DNA of 64,000 nucleotides from Bradyrhizobium nanningense (lineage in GTDB: Bacteria; Pseudomonadota; Alphaproteobacteria; Rhizobiales; Xanthobacteraceae): assembly GCF_004114535.1 (NCBI RefSeq), contig NZ_LBJC01000033.1:248001-312000 (forward strand), in the 5' to 3' direction. Shown piece after piece: positions 8,110 through 16,927 of this stretch. The notes beneath the pieces were generated by a model. The model was not told the origin of the DNA. It ran no database searches and saw only the letters and a list, made by a program, of their open reading frames with translations. Each line of letters starts with the position of its first letter. Within the stretch, counting starts at the first letter, position 1. The position numbers were made by a program, and so were the translations under genes.

Positions 8110-8796
8110 CTACACCAGCCGCGCGGCCGCGCGCTTCACCGCCTCGAGCCGCCGCGCCTGGTTTTGCGCGCCGCGCTGGCGGAGCAGGGCCATCACTTCG
8201 GCCGGCGCTGTCTCGGGCGAGCCCGAATTGAACGGCGGTGCCGGATTGTATTCCATCTGGAGCTGGATCGCTTCCGCAGTAGTGCGATCGACCAGGATCG
8301 ACACCAGCGTCAGCGCGAAATCGATTCCAGCGGTGACGCCGCCGCCGGTGATACGATTGCGGTCGATGCAGACGCGCGTCTTTGTCGGCGTCGCGCCGAA
8401 TTGGCTGAGCATCTCCATCGCGCTCCAATGGGTCGCGGCGCGGTAGCCCTTCAGCAGGCCTGCGGCGCCGAGCGCCAGCGATCCCGTGCAGACGGAGGTG
8501 ACGTATTTTGCGCCCGCGGCCTGCCTGCGCAGGAAGTCGAGCACCTCGTCATCGCCCAGCAGGTCATTGGTGCCGCCGCCGCCGGGCACGCAGATCACGT
8601 CGAGTTGCGGGCAGTCGGCGAATGTCGTGGTCGGCGTCAGCGTCAGCACGGAATCGCTCGGCACCGGCTCGATCCGCTTCCAGATCAGATGCAGCTTCGC
8701 GCCGGGCACCATGGCGAACACCTGCAAGGGACCGGTGAAGTCGAGCTGGGTGACGCGCGGAAATATCAGAAGACCGATCTGCAGCGGTGACGACAT
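8110..8796 (-). CDS. DJ-1/PfpI-family protein, isonitrile hydratase-like
   Basis: A 228-residue cytoplasmic protein with a single DJ-1/PfpI (class I glutamine amidotransferase-like) fold. The nucleophile elbow is TSVCTGSLALGAAG with Cys103, and the N-terminal acidic residue occurs in LDFTGPLQVF, as in isonitrile hydratase InhA, which hydrates isonitriles to N-formamides. The domain ends around residue 190 and is followed by a short Ala/Arg-rich helical tail. It is divergently transcribed from a GlxA-type AraC regulator that carries the same fold at its N-terminus, a common arrangement of enzyme and specific regulator. The substrate is inferred from family only. Confidence 0.82.
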   Translation of the reverse strand: MSSPLQIGLLIFPRVTQLDFTGPLQVFAMVPGAKLHLIWKRIEPVPSDSVLTLTPTTTFADCPQLDVICVPGGGGTNDLLGDDEVLDFLRRQAAGAKYVTSVCTGSLALGAAGLLKGYRAATHWSAMEMLSQFGATPTKTRVCIDRNRITGGGVTAGIDFALTLVSILVDRTTAEAIQLQMEYNPAPPFNSGSPETAPAEVMALLRQRGAQNQARRLEAVKRAAARLV

Positions 8797-8852
8797 CGGC
8801 GGGTTCCTTCCAAAGATGAGCTTGACGGGCGAAGATTGGCATGCTGCCTATG

Positions 8853-8887
8853 TGTCTGAAATGGCATAATTCCCACTATTTCGGACA
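8853..8887. promoter_or_regulatory. Inverted repeat between the InhA-like and GlxA-type genes
   Basis: TGTCTGAAAT (8853-8862) and ATTTCGGACA (8878-8887) form an inverted repeat with one mismatch, 15 bp apart, ending 6 bp before the regulator's start. It is well placed to be the operator for both divergent genes. I infer binding by the adjacent regulator. Confidence 0.5.
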
Positions 8888-8893
8888 TAGGCT

Positions 8894-9832
8894 ATGATCG
8901 GCATCTTGGTCTTCCCGGATTTCCAGCTGCTCGATGCGGCCGGCCCGATCTCGGTATTCGAGGTCGCGGCACGCTGCGCCGGCAAGCCGCTGGCGCTGCG
9001 GGTGCTGGCGCTGAATGCGGGGCCGGTGCGCAGCTCCTCGGGCGTCGAGATGATGGCGCGCGATTTCAAGTCGGCGAATGCCATCACCACGCTGGTGATC
9101 GCGGGTGGTGTCGGCGTTGCGGAGGCCGCGCGCTGCGAGGTTACGCGCGCCTTCGTGCAGCGGTTGGCGCGGCGCCGCGTGCGCGTCGCGAGCGTCTGCT
9201 CGGGCGCCTACGTGCTGGCAGAAGCAGGCCTGCTCGACGGTCGCCGCGCCACCACGCATTGGAGCCGGACGCGCGAATTCGTCGTGCGTTATCCGAAGGT
9301 CAAGTTCGAGCCGGACCGGATCTTCACCCGCGACGGCAACGTGTGGACATCGGCGGGCATCTCCGCAGGCATCGATCTGGCCCTTGCGATGGTCACCGAA
9401 GACTATGGCGAGGAGGTCGCGCAGGCGGCCGCGCGGCAGCTCGTGCTCTATCATCGCCGCAGCGGCGGCCAGTCGCAGTTTTCCTCGCTGCTGGAGCTGA
9501 AGGCGCCGAACGGCCGCTTCGGCGCGCTGTTGTCCTGGGCGCGCGAAAATCTCGACGCGCCGCTGACGGTGGAAGATCTCGCCGATCGCGCCGGCATGAG
9601 TGCGCGGCATTTCGCCCGCGCCTTCGCCGCCGAGACCGGTACGACGCCGTCGAAGGCGATCGAGCGGCTTCGGCTCGAGGTCGCGCGCGAGCGCGTGCAG
9701 TCCTCGCGCGAGGGCATCGAGCTCGTCGCGGAGGCGACCGGCTTCGGCGACCCCGAGCGTATGCGGCGCGCCTTCATCCGCGCCTTCGGTCAGCCGCCGC
9801 AGGCGCTGCGGCGCGCGGCGCGGGCGGGGTAG
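8894..9832 (+). CDS. GlxA-family transcriptional regulator (DJ-1/PfpI plus AraC HTH)
   Basis: A 312-residue regulator. Residues 1-185 form a DJ-1/PfpI-like sensor domain (MIGILVFPDFQLLDAAGPIS; the elbow is ASVCSGAYVLAEAGLL). Residues about 215-312 form an AraC-type double helix-turn-helix DNA-binding region, including MSARHFARAFAAETGTTPSK and the second motif VAEATGFGDPERMRRAF. Family members sense small metabolites and activate adjacent catabolic genes. The divergent neighbour is a DJ-1/PfpI enzyme, with an inverted repeat between them, so control of that enzyme and of itself is likely. No clear Shine-Dalgarno precedes the ATG. Confidence 0.92.
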   Translation: MIGILVFPDFQLLDAAGPISVFEVAARCAGKPLALRVLALNAGPVRSSSGVEMMARDFKSANAITTLVIAGGVGVAEAARCEVTRAFVQRLARRRVRVASVCSGAYVLAEAGLLDGRRATTHWSRTREFVVRYPKVKFEPDRIFTRDGNVWTSAGISAGIDLALAMVTEDYGEEVAQAAARQLVLYHRRSGGQSQFSSLLELKAPNGRFGALLSWARENLDAPLTVEDLADRAGMSARHFARAFAAETGTTPSKAIERLRLEVARERVQSSREGIELVAEATGFGDPERMRRAFIRAFGQPPQALRRAARAG

Positions 9833-9895
9833 GGCGCCAGGCACAAGCGTTCCGCTCTGGGATCGTCTGTGCCGGACCTCGGTGTGAGCGACCAG

Positions 9896-10780
9896 TCAGC
9901 CGAACTCTCTCGCGACCTCGCGTCCCGCGGAAGCGATCACCTCGTTTTGCCCGTTCATATCGAGCGAGGCTCCCGTGAGGTAGACGGCGATGATGAGCGG
10001 CGAACGCAGCGGCGGCCAGACCACCGCAACGTCGTTGGTGGTGCCGTGTTCGCCGGCTCCGGTCTTGTCGCCCACGCGCCAGTTTTGTGGAAGACCGGCG
10101 CGCAATCGTTTATCGCCCGTCTTGTTTGCGATCAGCCATTTTGCGAGCTGGTCGCGAGATTCGGGCATGAGCTCGTTGCCGAACAGCAAACGCCTGAAAT
10201 TCTCTGCCATTGCGTTCGGAGTCGTGGTGTCGCGGGGATCTCCTGGCGCGGCTTCGTTCAATTCGGTCTCGGTCCGGTCCAATCGCGTCACGTTGTCACC
10301 AAGACTGCGCGCAAAGGCGGTGAGGCCGGCGGTGCCGCCCATGTTCTTCAGAAGCAGGTTGCCCGCGGTGTTGTCGCTCCTCGTCATCGCGGCCTCGCAG
10401 AGCTCGCGGAGCGACATGCCGTCTGGCCCGACATGCTCACGGGTGACTGGCGAGTTCTCGACGATGTCGGCTTGTTCGATCCGGATCCGTCGATCGAGCC
10501 GGTCCAGCTTGTCGCCTGCGCCCTTCAGTATTGCTGCGGAAGCAAGCACCTTGAAGGTGCTGCACATGGGAAATCTTTCATCTCCCTTGTGATGAACCGA
10601 CGCTCCGGTCTTGGTATCGAGCACGGCGACGCCGATCCGACCGCCGCTCTTGATCTCAAGTTGTTGAACGGCATCGAACAGTCGTGTTGCTTCGACTATT
10701 GAAGCGCCCGAGGCTTTCGACAGGAAAAGGCTTCCTGCGAGCGCAAGTGTGGATGTGCCGAACTGACGTCGCGTTAGCAT
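9896..10780 (-). CDS. Class A beta-lactamase
   Basis: A 294-residue periplasmic serine beta-lactamase that hydrolyses beta-lactam rings. The start at 10780 has GGGAG six nt upstream and gives a twin-arginine-like signal (TRRQFGTSTLALAGSLF). Catalytic motifs are complete: S74-T-F-K (Ambler S70-x-x-K73), S135-D-N (S130), E171-T-E-L-N (E166-xx-LN170) and K239-T-G (K234). Cys precedes the active serine as in several carbapenemases, but position 238 is Gly, so their disulfide is absent. A LysR regulator is divergently encoded across 99 bp, the AmpR/PenR-type arrangement, which suggests inducible expression. The spectrum cannot be judged from sequence alone. Confidence 0.95.
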   Translation of the reverse strand: MLTRRQFGTSTLALAGSLFLSKASGASIVEATRLFDAVQQLEIKSGGRIGVAVLDTKTGASVHHKGDERFPMCSTFKVLASAAILKGAGDKLDRLDRRIRIEQADIVENSPVTREHVGPDGMSLRELCEAAMTRSDNTAGNLLLKNMGGTAGLTAFARSLGDNVTRLDRTETELNEAAPGDPRDTTTPNAMAENFRRLLFGNELMPESRDQLAKWLIANKTGDKRLRAGLPQNWRVGDKTGAGEHGTTNDVAVVWPPLRSPLIIAVYLTGASLDMNGQNEVIASAGREVAREFG

Positions 10781-10828
10781 CGTGAACTCCCATTGAGCGT
10801 AGGCGTTTCTTGCTGCGCGCTCTTGCGA

Positions 10829-10847
10829 TTGACAAACGATGGTTCGT
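10829..10847. promoter_or_regulatory. Beta-lactamase/LysR intergenic control region
   Basis: The 99-bp gap contains TTGACA (10829-10834, plus strand) and a short dyad ACGA-N4-TCGT (10836-10847), the kind of interrupted palindrome bound by LysR-family proteins. Assignment as operator is inference from position and family. Confidence 0.35.
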
Positions 10848-10879
10848 AAGGCCATCCATAAGCAAAACTTGGATCAGAT

Positions 10880-11782
10880 GTGGCCCGCCGTCCTCTCAGC
10901 GTTTCCAGCCTTCCATTGAACGCGCTCCGCGCCTTCGAGGCTGCCGCGCGTCATCTGAGCTTCACCAAGGCCGGCTTGGAACTTCGTGTGTCGCAGGCCG
11001 CCGTGAGCCAGCAGGTGCGGACGCTCGAACGCAGCCTGCGCGTGGAACTGTTCAGGCGACTAACTCGCGGGCTGGCTCTGACAGAGGAAGGCGAGGCACT
11101 GTTGCCTGCCATTTCCGACGCGTTCGGTCGCATCAACCAAGTGCTGGACCGGTTCGAGAATGGTCGCATGCGCGAGACCCTGATGATTGGCGTCGTCGGA
11201 ACGTTCGCGTCGGGCTGGCTCGTTCCTCGCCTCAAGAGCTTCACGTCAAGTCACCCGCAGGTCGACATAAGGATCTTTGCGAATAACAATCGCGTCGACC
11301 TCGGCGCCGAGGGTCTGGACTACGCCATTCGATTTGGCGACGGCGCGTGGCACGGGACCAACGCAGAGCGTCTGGTCGACGCTCTTTTCGCACCGATGTG
11401 CGCGCCATCCGTTGCGAAGCGTCTCAGAGCTCCAATGGATCTCCACGAAGAGGTGCTGTTGCGTTCGTATCGGTCAGGCGAATGGGCACAGTGGTTCGAT
11501 GCCGCGAAATGCAGGCAGCCTCGGATGACGGGTCCGACCTTCGACTCGTCGGTCTCCATGGCGCATGCCGCGGCTCAAGGGGGCGGGGTTGCACTGTTGC
11601 CAGTCGCGTTGTTTTCAGAGGATGTGTCGCGCAAGCAGCTGGTCTGTCCTTACGATATCAGGGTCTATCTCGGATCGTACTGGCTCACGTCCCTGAAATC
11701 GAAGCGGCATACGAACGCGATGCAGGCATTCCGGGACTGGATATTGGCGGAATGCAAGAAGATGAAGCGGCACAAGAGCTGA
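10880..11782 (+). CDS. LysR-family regulator, AmpR-like
   Basis: A 300-residue LysR-type regulator. The N-terminal winged helix-turn-helix (about 13-70) reads LNALRAFEAAARHLSFTKAG, then LRVSQAAVSQQVRTLER; the effector-binding domain spans about 95-290. The GcvA/AmpR-type opening (LPLNALRAFEAAARHLSFT) and its position divergent from a class A beta-lactamase make it the likely activator of that gene, by analogy with AmpR-ampC and PenR-type pairs that respond to muropeptides. It ends in a lysine-rich tail (KKMKRHKS). Confidence 0.9.
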   Translation: MARRPLSVSSLPLNALRAFEAAARHLSFTKAGLELRVSQAAVSQQVRTLERSLRVELFRRLTRGLALTEEGEALLPAISDAFGRINQVLDRFENGRMRETLMIGVVGTFASGWLVPRLKSFTSSHPQVDIRIFANNNRVDLGAEGLDYAIRFGDGAWHGTNAERLVDALFAPMCAPSVAKRLRAPMDLHEEVLLRSYRSGEWAQWFDAAKCRQPRMTGPTFDSSVSMAHAAAQGGGVALLPVALFSEDVSRKQLVCPYDIRVYLGSYWLTSLKSKRHTNAMQAFRDWILAECKKMKRHKS

Positions 11783-11857
11783 CCGGCATATCGGGACGGC
11801 GCCTCGCGCCCTCGGGGAATCACCATGGCACTGGGACGGACGCGCAGTGCAGGCCGG

Positions 11858-12862
11858 CTAGCTGACGCGGCCTGCGGGGGCGGTGCTGGACGTATCGGGC
11901 CCCGTCAGCCGCCGCGCGATCGGCATCAGCATGTAGGGCGCAAGATGAATCGGAAACTGCGTCATCGCGAAGTAGAGCCAGGTGGTGGGCGGCAAGGCGC
12001 CGGCCGTTGCCGCCAGCATCAGGCCGAGATTGCGCTGTGACACCATCAGCCCCAGTGCCAGCGCGCGCTCGATGCCGATGCGGCGAAACAGCAGCGTGGT
12101 GATTGCGAGCAGGGTGAAGTAAATCGCGAAGGACAGGGCTGCGAGGCTGACGGTGAAAAGCGGCTGTGCGAGGAGGTCGCTCACGACATCGCCCATGATC
12201 GCGGTAGCGAAGATGAAGAGGATAATGATGTTGAGACCGTCGATCGGCGTCTTGTGACGCTGGATCGCCTTGGCGCCGAAGATCCATCGGATGACCGTGG
12301 CAGCCAGCAGCGATGCGGCGAGGATGCCGAGCAGCTTCAGGCCCAGTGTCAGCGGCGTGATGCTCAGCATGTCGCCGAGGAAGAGGCCTGCGAACATCGA
12401 GGCCGTGAACGGCACCAGCGCGGTCGAGGTCACCAGCGTGATCAGCACGAGCGTGGCATCGAGACCCATCAGCGCCGCCAGGGCCGGGGAGGCCATCATC
12501 GGCGAGGCCATGCTTTGGAGCATCAGTGCAAGCGAAAGCCCGGGCGCGCGGACCGTGAGGCCGGTTGCGTGCGCGATCAATCCGATGATCAGCGGCACGC
12601 TGATCGTGGTCCAGGCCGTGGCGGTCGCAACCAGCGCGGGCCGGCGCAAATGGCTGTAGAGGGCGGCCAGATCGACCCGCATGAAGGAGATGCAGAGCAG
12701 GCACAGGATGGCCTCGGTGAGATAGGGGCGAAGCAATGCGCCGAGCGGTGGCACCGCGGCCGCGATGAACACGACAGCGGCGACCGCGCGGGTGCCCTGG
12801 CTGCCGAGCCATGTCAGGACGCGCAGCGGGACGGCGGCGATCGATTGGAGCGGAGAAGCCAT
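11858..12862 (-). CDS. BASS-like (bile acid:sodium symporter superfamily) membrane protein
   Basis: A 334-residue protein with about nine to ten predicted membrane helices. Hydrophobic pattern and length fit the BASS/arsenite-resistance fold, and the helix-breaking motifs SPMMASPALAALMG in the first half and MVSQRNLGLML in the second resemble the discontinuous helices of that fold. I cannot assign a substrate. It follows the esterase gene by 12 bp on the same strand and is probably cotranscribed. An alternative label is uncharacterised membrane protein. Confidence 0.6.
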   Translation of the reverse strand: MASPLQSIAAVPLRVLTWLGSQGTRAVAAVVFIAAAVPPLGALLRPYLTEAILCLLCISFMRVDLAALYSHLRRPALVATATAWTTISVPLIIGLIAHATGLTVRAPGLSLALMLQSMASPMMASPALAALMGLDATLVLITLVTSTALVPFTASMFAGLFLGDMLSITPLTLGLKLLGILAASLLAATVIRWIFGAKAIQRHKTPIDGLNIIILFIFATAIMGDVVSDLLAQPLFTVSLAALSFAIYFTLLAITTLLFRRIGIERALALGLMVSQRNLGLMLAATAGALPPTTWLYFAMTQFPIHLAPYMLMPIARRLTGPDTSSTAPAGRVS

Positions 12863-12874
12863 GCGGAACGGCGC

Positions 12875-13822
12875 TCAGCCCAATCCCTTCAACCATGCGC
12901 CGATCTCGCTCACCGCGACATTGGCCTCTTGCAACAGTTTGCCCATTGTGAAGAAGCCATGGAATTGGCCGGGATAGTGCTTGGTCGTGACGGGCACGCC
13001 GGCCCGGCTGAGCCGCGCGGCATATTCGTTGCCTTCGTCACGCAGCGGATCGGCGCCGGCGGTCAGCACGTAGGCTGGCGGCAGGCGGGCCAGATCTTGC
13101 GCGCGCGCCGGCGAGGCGCGCCAGTCGTGAATGTCGGCGGCTCCGTTCAAATAATGGTCGCGGAACCACCGGATGACCGAATGGGTCAGTAGCACGCTGG
13201 TCTCGGGCTCGCTGTGGGAGCCTTGCGTCATGGTGAAATCGGTGGCGGGATAGATCAGCACCTGGCCCGCGAGCGCGGGACCGCCGGCATCGCGCGCGGC
13301 GAGCGCCACGACGGCGCTGAGATTGCCACCGGCGCTATCGCCCCCGATCGACAGGCGCGAAGCGTCGATGCCGAGCTTGCGCGCGTTGGCGGCAACCCAT
13401 CTGGTCGCGGCCACCGCGTCCTCGGTGGCGGCGGGAAATTTGTGCTCGGGCGCGAGGCGGTAATCGACCGAAATCACGATCAGCGCGCCTTCGACCGCGA
13501 GCTGACGGCAGACGACGTCGTGGGAGTCGAGATCGCCGATTACCCAGCCGCCGCCATGGAAGAACACCAGGGCGGGCGACAGGCCGTCGTGCTGGCGCGG
13601 CTCCTTGGGCACGTAGAGGCGGGCGGGGATTGTGCCGTGCGGGGCCGGGATCGAGAGCGAAGCTACGCGGGCAAGCTCGGGCGCGTCAGGATTGGTGGCA
13701 AAGCGCGCCTGCGAATAATAGGCGCGGGCCTCTGGTGCGGTCAGGGTCTCATAGGCGGGACGGCCGGCGTCCTGGAAGGCCTTGTAGACGGCGGCGGCAT
13801 CGGGATCGAGCACAACGGGCAT
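12875..13822 (-). CDS. Alpha/beta hydrolase, hormone-sensitive lipase family
   Basis: A 315-residue carboxylesterase-type enzyme. The oxyanion-hole motif HGGGW is at 89-93, the nucleophile Ser163 lies in GDSAGG, the acid is in TAGADPLRDEG, and the catalytic histidine in QFHGFF near the C-terminus. This is the standard HSL (bacterial family IV) layout for short-chain ester hydrolysis. The start at 13822 has GGAGG 9 nt upstream; an in-frame ATG at 13855 would add 11 residues without a better ribosome site. No signal peptide is seen. A BASS-like membrane protein gene follows closely, so an uptake-plus-hydrolysis pair is possible. Confidence 0.9.
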   Translation of the reverse strand: MPVVLDPDAAAVYKAFQDAGRPAYETLTAPEARAYYSQARFATNPDAPELARVASLSIPAPHGTIPARLYVPKEPRQHDGLSPALVFFHGGGWVIGDLDSHDVVCRQLAVEGALIVISVDYRLAPEHKFPAATEDAVAATRWVAANARKLGIDASRLSIGGDSAGGNLSAVVALAARDAGGPALAGQVLIYPATDFTMTQGSHSEPETSVLLTHSVIRWFRDHYLNGAADIHDWRASPARAQDLARLPPAYVLTAGADPLRDEGNEYAARLSRAGVPVTTKHYPGQFHGFFTMGKLLQEANVAVSEIGAWLKGLG

Positions 13823-14059
13823 GGGGAGCGACCTCCGGTCAGAGTTGGACGTCATTTCCGGGGGGATGCCGCCTCGGCGTCCCCGGGCGGGGGTGTTTGA
13901 CTATCCCATTCGGGCGCCGGTCTGGCCAGATGGGGCCGGGAAGGGCAGGGATGCCGCCCTTCCCCCGCCGTATTCGCCGTGTTAACCGGATGGCCTGCGA
14001 GCGGCGGTAACCCCTGTAAAATGTCCAACAAGCCCGATTCGCTGTTGAAGCCGCGCGAG

Positions 14060-15049
14060 ATGTTTCGAACCATTACCCTGACAGGTCTTGCGGCGCTTTT
14101 GGCCGCCACCGCGCTGACGGTTGCGATGCCGGCTCGGGCGCAAATCGGCACGATCTTTTCCGATCCGCCGCCGCTGCGGCCGCCCGGCAATATTCCGCGC
14201 GGCCAACCGCAGCCGCAGCAGATCCCGGACGATGACGAAGAGGTGCCGGAGCTGCCGCCGCAAGGCCGCGTGCTGCCGTCGCGCCCGATGCCTCCGCCCC
14301 CGGGCCGGCAGGGCAATGTGATGCCGGGACCGGTCGAGACCCAGCCGCTGGCGCCGCCGCCGGGCTCCACCGTCGCGCCGCCGAACCAGCCGCCCGTCGC
14401 GGTCGCGCCGCCAGGCGGCGCCCAGCCGGGCGCACCCGGTCGTCAGCCGCAGCAGAAGGGCGCTCCGGGCGCCGTGCCGCAGACCCCGGCAAGCCTGCAG
14501 CCGGGCGACGAGGTCGTCACCGAGCCGCCGGCCCAGAAGATCGTGAACAAGAAGGCGACCTTCTCCGGCCTCGACAAGATCACCGGACGCATCATCAATT
14601 TCGACGAGGAGATCGGCGAGACCGTCCAGTTCGGCGCGCTCAGGGTCAAGACCGACGCCTGCTACACGCGGCCGGCGACGGAGGCCACCAATACCGACGC
14701 CTTCGTCGAGGTCGACGAGATCACCTTGCAGGGCGAGGTGAAGCGCATCTTCTCGGGCTGGATGTACGCGGCAAGCCCGGGCCTGCACGGCGTCGAGCAC
14801 CCGATCTACGACATCTGGCTGACCGACTGCAAAGAGCCGCAGCAGACCGTTGCGACCGCAGCGCCGGATCCCGCGACCAAGCCGCCGCCTCCGCCGCCGC
14901 CTGCGCAGAAGAAGGCCGCACCGAAGCAGGTGCAGCAGCGTCCGCCGCAGCCTCTGCCGCCGATCCAGCAGCAGCAACCGGCACCACCGCCGCCTCCGCC
15001 GCCGGAGCAGCGGCCGGGTCTGTTCGGTATCCCTGGGTTTGGCCGCTAG
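14060..15049 (+). CDS. DUF2155 domain-containing secreted protein
   Basis: A 329-residue exported protein. From the ATG at 14060 a signal peptide is evident (MFRTITLTGLAALLAATA, cleavage near ARAQ); an in-frame ATG at 14021 would add 13 polar residues and remains possible. A long proline-, glutamine- and glycine-rich linker (about 30-150) leads to the conserved DUF2155 core (about 165-265: KKATFSGLDKITGRI, then QFGALRVKTDACYTRPA and GWMYAASPGLHGVEHPIYD), followed by a second proline/glutamine-rich tail ending GLFGIPGFGR. The core contains two cysteines (in DACYTR and LTDCKEP) that may form a disulfide. Function unknown; the gene commonly neighbours aat and accBC in alphaproteobacteria, as here. 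Confidence 0.85.
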   Translation: MFRTITLTGLAALLAATALTVAMPARAQIGTIFSDPPPLRPPGNIPRGQPQPQQIPDDDEEVPELPPQGRVLPSRPMPPPPGRQGNVMPGPVETQPLAPPPGSTVAPPNQPPVAVAPPGGAQPGAPGRQPQQKGAPGAVPQTPASLQPGDEVVTEPPAQKIVNKKATFSGLDKITGRIINFDEEIGETVQFGALRVKTDACYTRPATEATNTDAFVEVDEITLQGEVKRIFSGWMYAASPGLHGVEHPIYDIWLTDCKEPQQTVATAAPDPATKPPPPPPPAQKKAAPKQVQQRPPQPLPPIQQQQPAPPPPPPPEQRPGLFGIPGFGR

Positions 15050-15087
15050 GCCAAATCCCCGGCTTCGGCCGCTAAGCCGGCGATCGA

Positions 15088-15768
15088 CTATCGCCGCGAG
15101 GCGATGATCTCGAGCGCGCGTGAGCCCGGGATGGCCTCGCCGGGGGAGAGTCTCAGGAAATCGCCGGGCTCGCCGGCCAGCGCCTTGTCTAGCAGCGCGG
15201 TGTAGCGCCGCCGCGAGATCTCGACAGCGCCAAAGCTCTTCAAATGCTCGGTGACATATTGCGTGTCGAGCAGCTCGAACCCGCCGTAAATGAGCCGCGC
15301 GACCAGATGCACCAGCGCGACCTTCGAGGCATCGCGCGCAGTGTGGAACATGCTCTCGCCGAAAAAGGCGCGCCCTAAGCTGACGCCGTACAGCCCGCCG
15401 ACGAGATCGTCGCCCTGCCATGCCTCGACGCTATGGCAATGGCCGAGTTGGTACAGGCCGCCATAGAGGTCACGGATGCGCTTGTTGATCCAGGTGTCCT
15501 CGCGCCCGGTCTGCGGCGCGGCGCAGCCTGCGATCGTCGCCTTGAACGCGGTGTTGACGGTGACGCGAAACACGTCCGAGCGCACCGTGCGCGCAAGCCG
15601 CGAGGCGACGCGAAATCCGTCGAGGGGGATGACGCCGCGAAATTCCGGCTCGACCCAGAACAGGGTCGGATCGTCGGCGCTTTCCGCCATCGGAAAGATG
15701 CCGCAGGCATAGGCGCGCAGCAGCACGGCCGGGGTGATTTCAGATGGAGCGGAGTCGCGCGAAGTCAT
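15088..15768 (-). CDS. aat: Leucyl/phenylalanyl-tRNA--protein transferase
   Basis: A 226-residue cytoplasmic enzyme that transfers Leu or Phe from aminoacyl-tRNA to N-terminal Arg or Lys of proteins, creating degrons for the ClpS/ClpAP N-end rule pathway. Family blocks are present: AYACGIFPMAESADDPTLFW near the N-terminus, FRGVIPLDGFRVASRL, the central DTWINKRIRDLYGGLYQLGH, SVEAWQGDDLVGGLYGVSLG, FFGESMFHTARDASKVAL and LLDTQYVTEHLKSFGA. Length is normal. It is convergent with the DUF2155 gene and separate from the phosphorelay operon upstream. Confidence 0.96.
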   Translation of the reverse strand: MTSRDSAPSEITPAVLLRAYACGIFPMAESADDPTLFWVEPEFRGVIPLDGFRVASRLARTVRSDVFRVTVNTAFKATIAGCAAPQTGREDTWINKRIRDLYGGLYQLGHCHSVEAWQGDDLVGGLYGVSLGRAFFGESMFHTARDASKVALVHLVARLIYGGFELLDTQYVTEHLKSFGAVEISRRRYTALLDKALAGEPGDFLRLSPGEAIPGSRALEIIASRR

Positions 15769-15823
15769 GGTTCGCGATCATAGCAGGATCGCGATGCGGT
15801 TGCGATGGGTGCGCAGCGCGAGG

Positions 15824-16927
15824 TCAGCCGGCGGCAGCGGTGCTGGTCTTGCCCGGGCTTGCGGGCACGCGACCGAACTTCAGCACGATCCGGGTTCCGG
15901 AATGGGTGGGATCGCGCTCGACCGAGGCGTCGAGCTTGGCGGCCATGGCGGCGACGATGCGCTGGCCCATGCCGGTGGAGCGCGGATCGGCCTTGACGGC
16001 GTCGCCGACGCCGTTGTCGGTGATCGACAGCAGGAGATCGTCGCCGTGCGAGGTCAGCTCGACATGGATCGGGCCGGCGCCGTCGGGATAGGCGTATTTC
16101 ACTGCGTTCATCACCAGCTCGTTGACGATGATGCCGACGGCGACCGCGCGGTCCGGATCGATCTCGATCGGCTCGGCCTTCAGCGTCAGGCGCGACATCC
16201 GGTTGCCTTCGGCCGAGCGGCGGAGATCCTCGAGAAGAGAATCCAGATACTGGTTCAGGACCACGCTCTTCAGGTCCTGCGAGGTGTAGAGGCGTCGGTG
16301 CACTTGCGCGACCGCGGCGACCCGGCCCATCGCATTGGTCAGCGCCGCCTTGACCTCGTCCTGTACAGCCGAGCTTGCCTGAAGGTGCAGCAGAGAGGCG
16401 ATGATCTGGAGCGAATTGCCGACGCGGTGATTGACCTCGCGCAGCAGCAGCTCGCGTTCGGCGGCAAGAGCCGCGTAGCGGTCGCGCGAGGCATGAATCT
16501 CGGCTTCGGCGTCCTCGCGCGCTTTCTGCAATTCGGCCTGGCGCAGCGCGCTCTCGGTTGCGACGTGGAGCAGGGGGATGAAATCGCCCGTGACGTCCTT
16601 GACGAGATAATCGGCCGCACCGGCCTTCAGTGCGGTGACGGCGATGTTGGAATCCTGCGAGGCAGTGACGAACACGACCGGCGGCGCGTCGGGGATCGCC
16701 ATGATCTGCTCGAGCGTCTCCAGCCCGTCGAGGCCGGGCATGTACTGGTCGAGCGCCACCACGTCGATGCCGCCCTCGGCACCCGCGCGGCGGATGCACT
16801 CCAGACCTTCCTCGCCGCTCGCGGCATGGATGACCCTGTAGCCGCGCCGCGTCAGGCCGCGTTCGACCAGGCGCGCCAGCGCACCGTCGTCGTCGATGTA
16901 GAGCAGGGTTGGCGTGCGCTGGTTCAT
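15824..16927 (-). CDS. Receiver-HisKA_2 histidine kinase
   Basis: A 367-residue soluble protein with an N-terminal receiver domain (phosphoacceptor Asp60 in VVALDQYMPG, Lys110) joined by a coiled coil (about 125-160) to a HisKA_2 dimerisation domain with phosphorylatable His167 in REVNHRVGNSLQ and a C-terminal HATPase domain (NELVMNAVKYAYPDG, then SITDNGVGD). Kinases of this class, like HWE kinases, frequently phosphorylate PhyR in the general stress response of alphaproteobacteria. The gene is third in an operon with 4-bp overlaps behind a perfect EcfG promoter. It can therefore receive phosphate through its receiver and pass signal on through its kinase half; the direction of flow is inference. 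Confidence 0.9.
   Translation of the reverse strand: MNQRTPTLLYIDDDGALARLVERGLTRRGYRVIHAASGEEGLECIRRAGAEGGIDVVALDQYMPGLDGLETLEQIMAIPDAPPVVFVTASQDSNIAVTALKAGAADYLVKDVTGDFIPLLHVATESALRQAELQKAREDAEAEIHASRDRYAALAAERELLLREVNHRVGNSLQIIASLLHLQASSAVQDEVKAALTNAMGRVAAVAQVHRRLYTSQDLKSVVLNQYLDSLLEDLRRSAEGNRMSRLTLKAEPIEIDPDRAVAVGIIVNELVMNAVKYAYPDGAGPIHVELTSHGDDLLLSITDNGVGDAVKADPRSTGMGQRIVAAMAAKLDASVERDPTHSGTRIVLKFGRVPASPGKTSTAAAG

Noticed and set aside
10540..10570. Carbapenemase-type Cys69-Cys238 disulfide in the beta-lactamase
   Set aside because: Cys precedes the active-site serine, but position 238 is glycine, so the disulfide cannot form.
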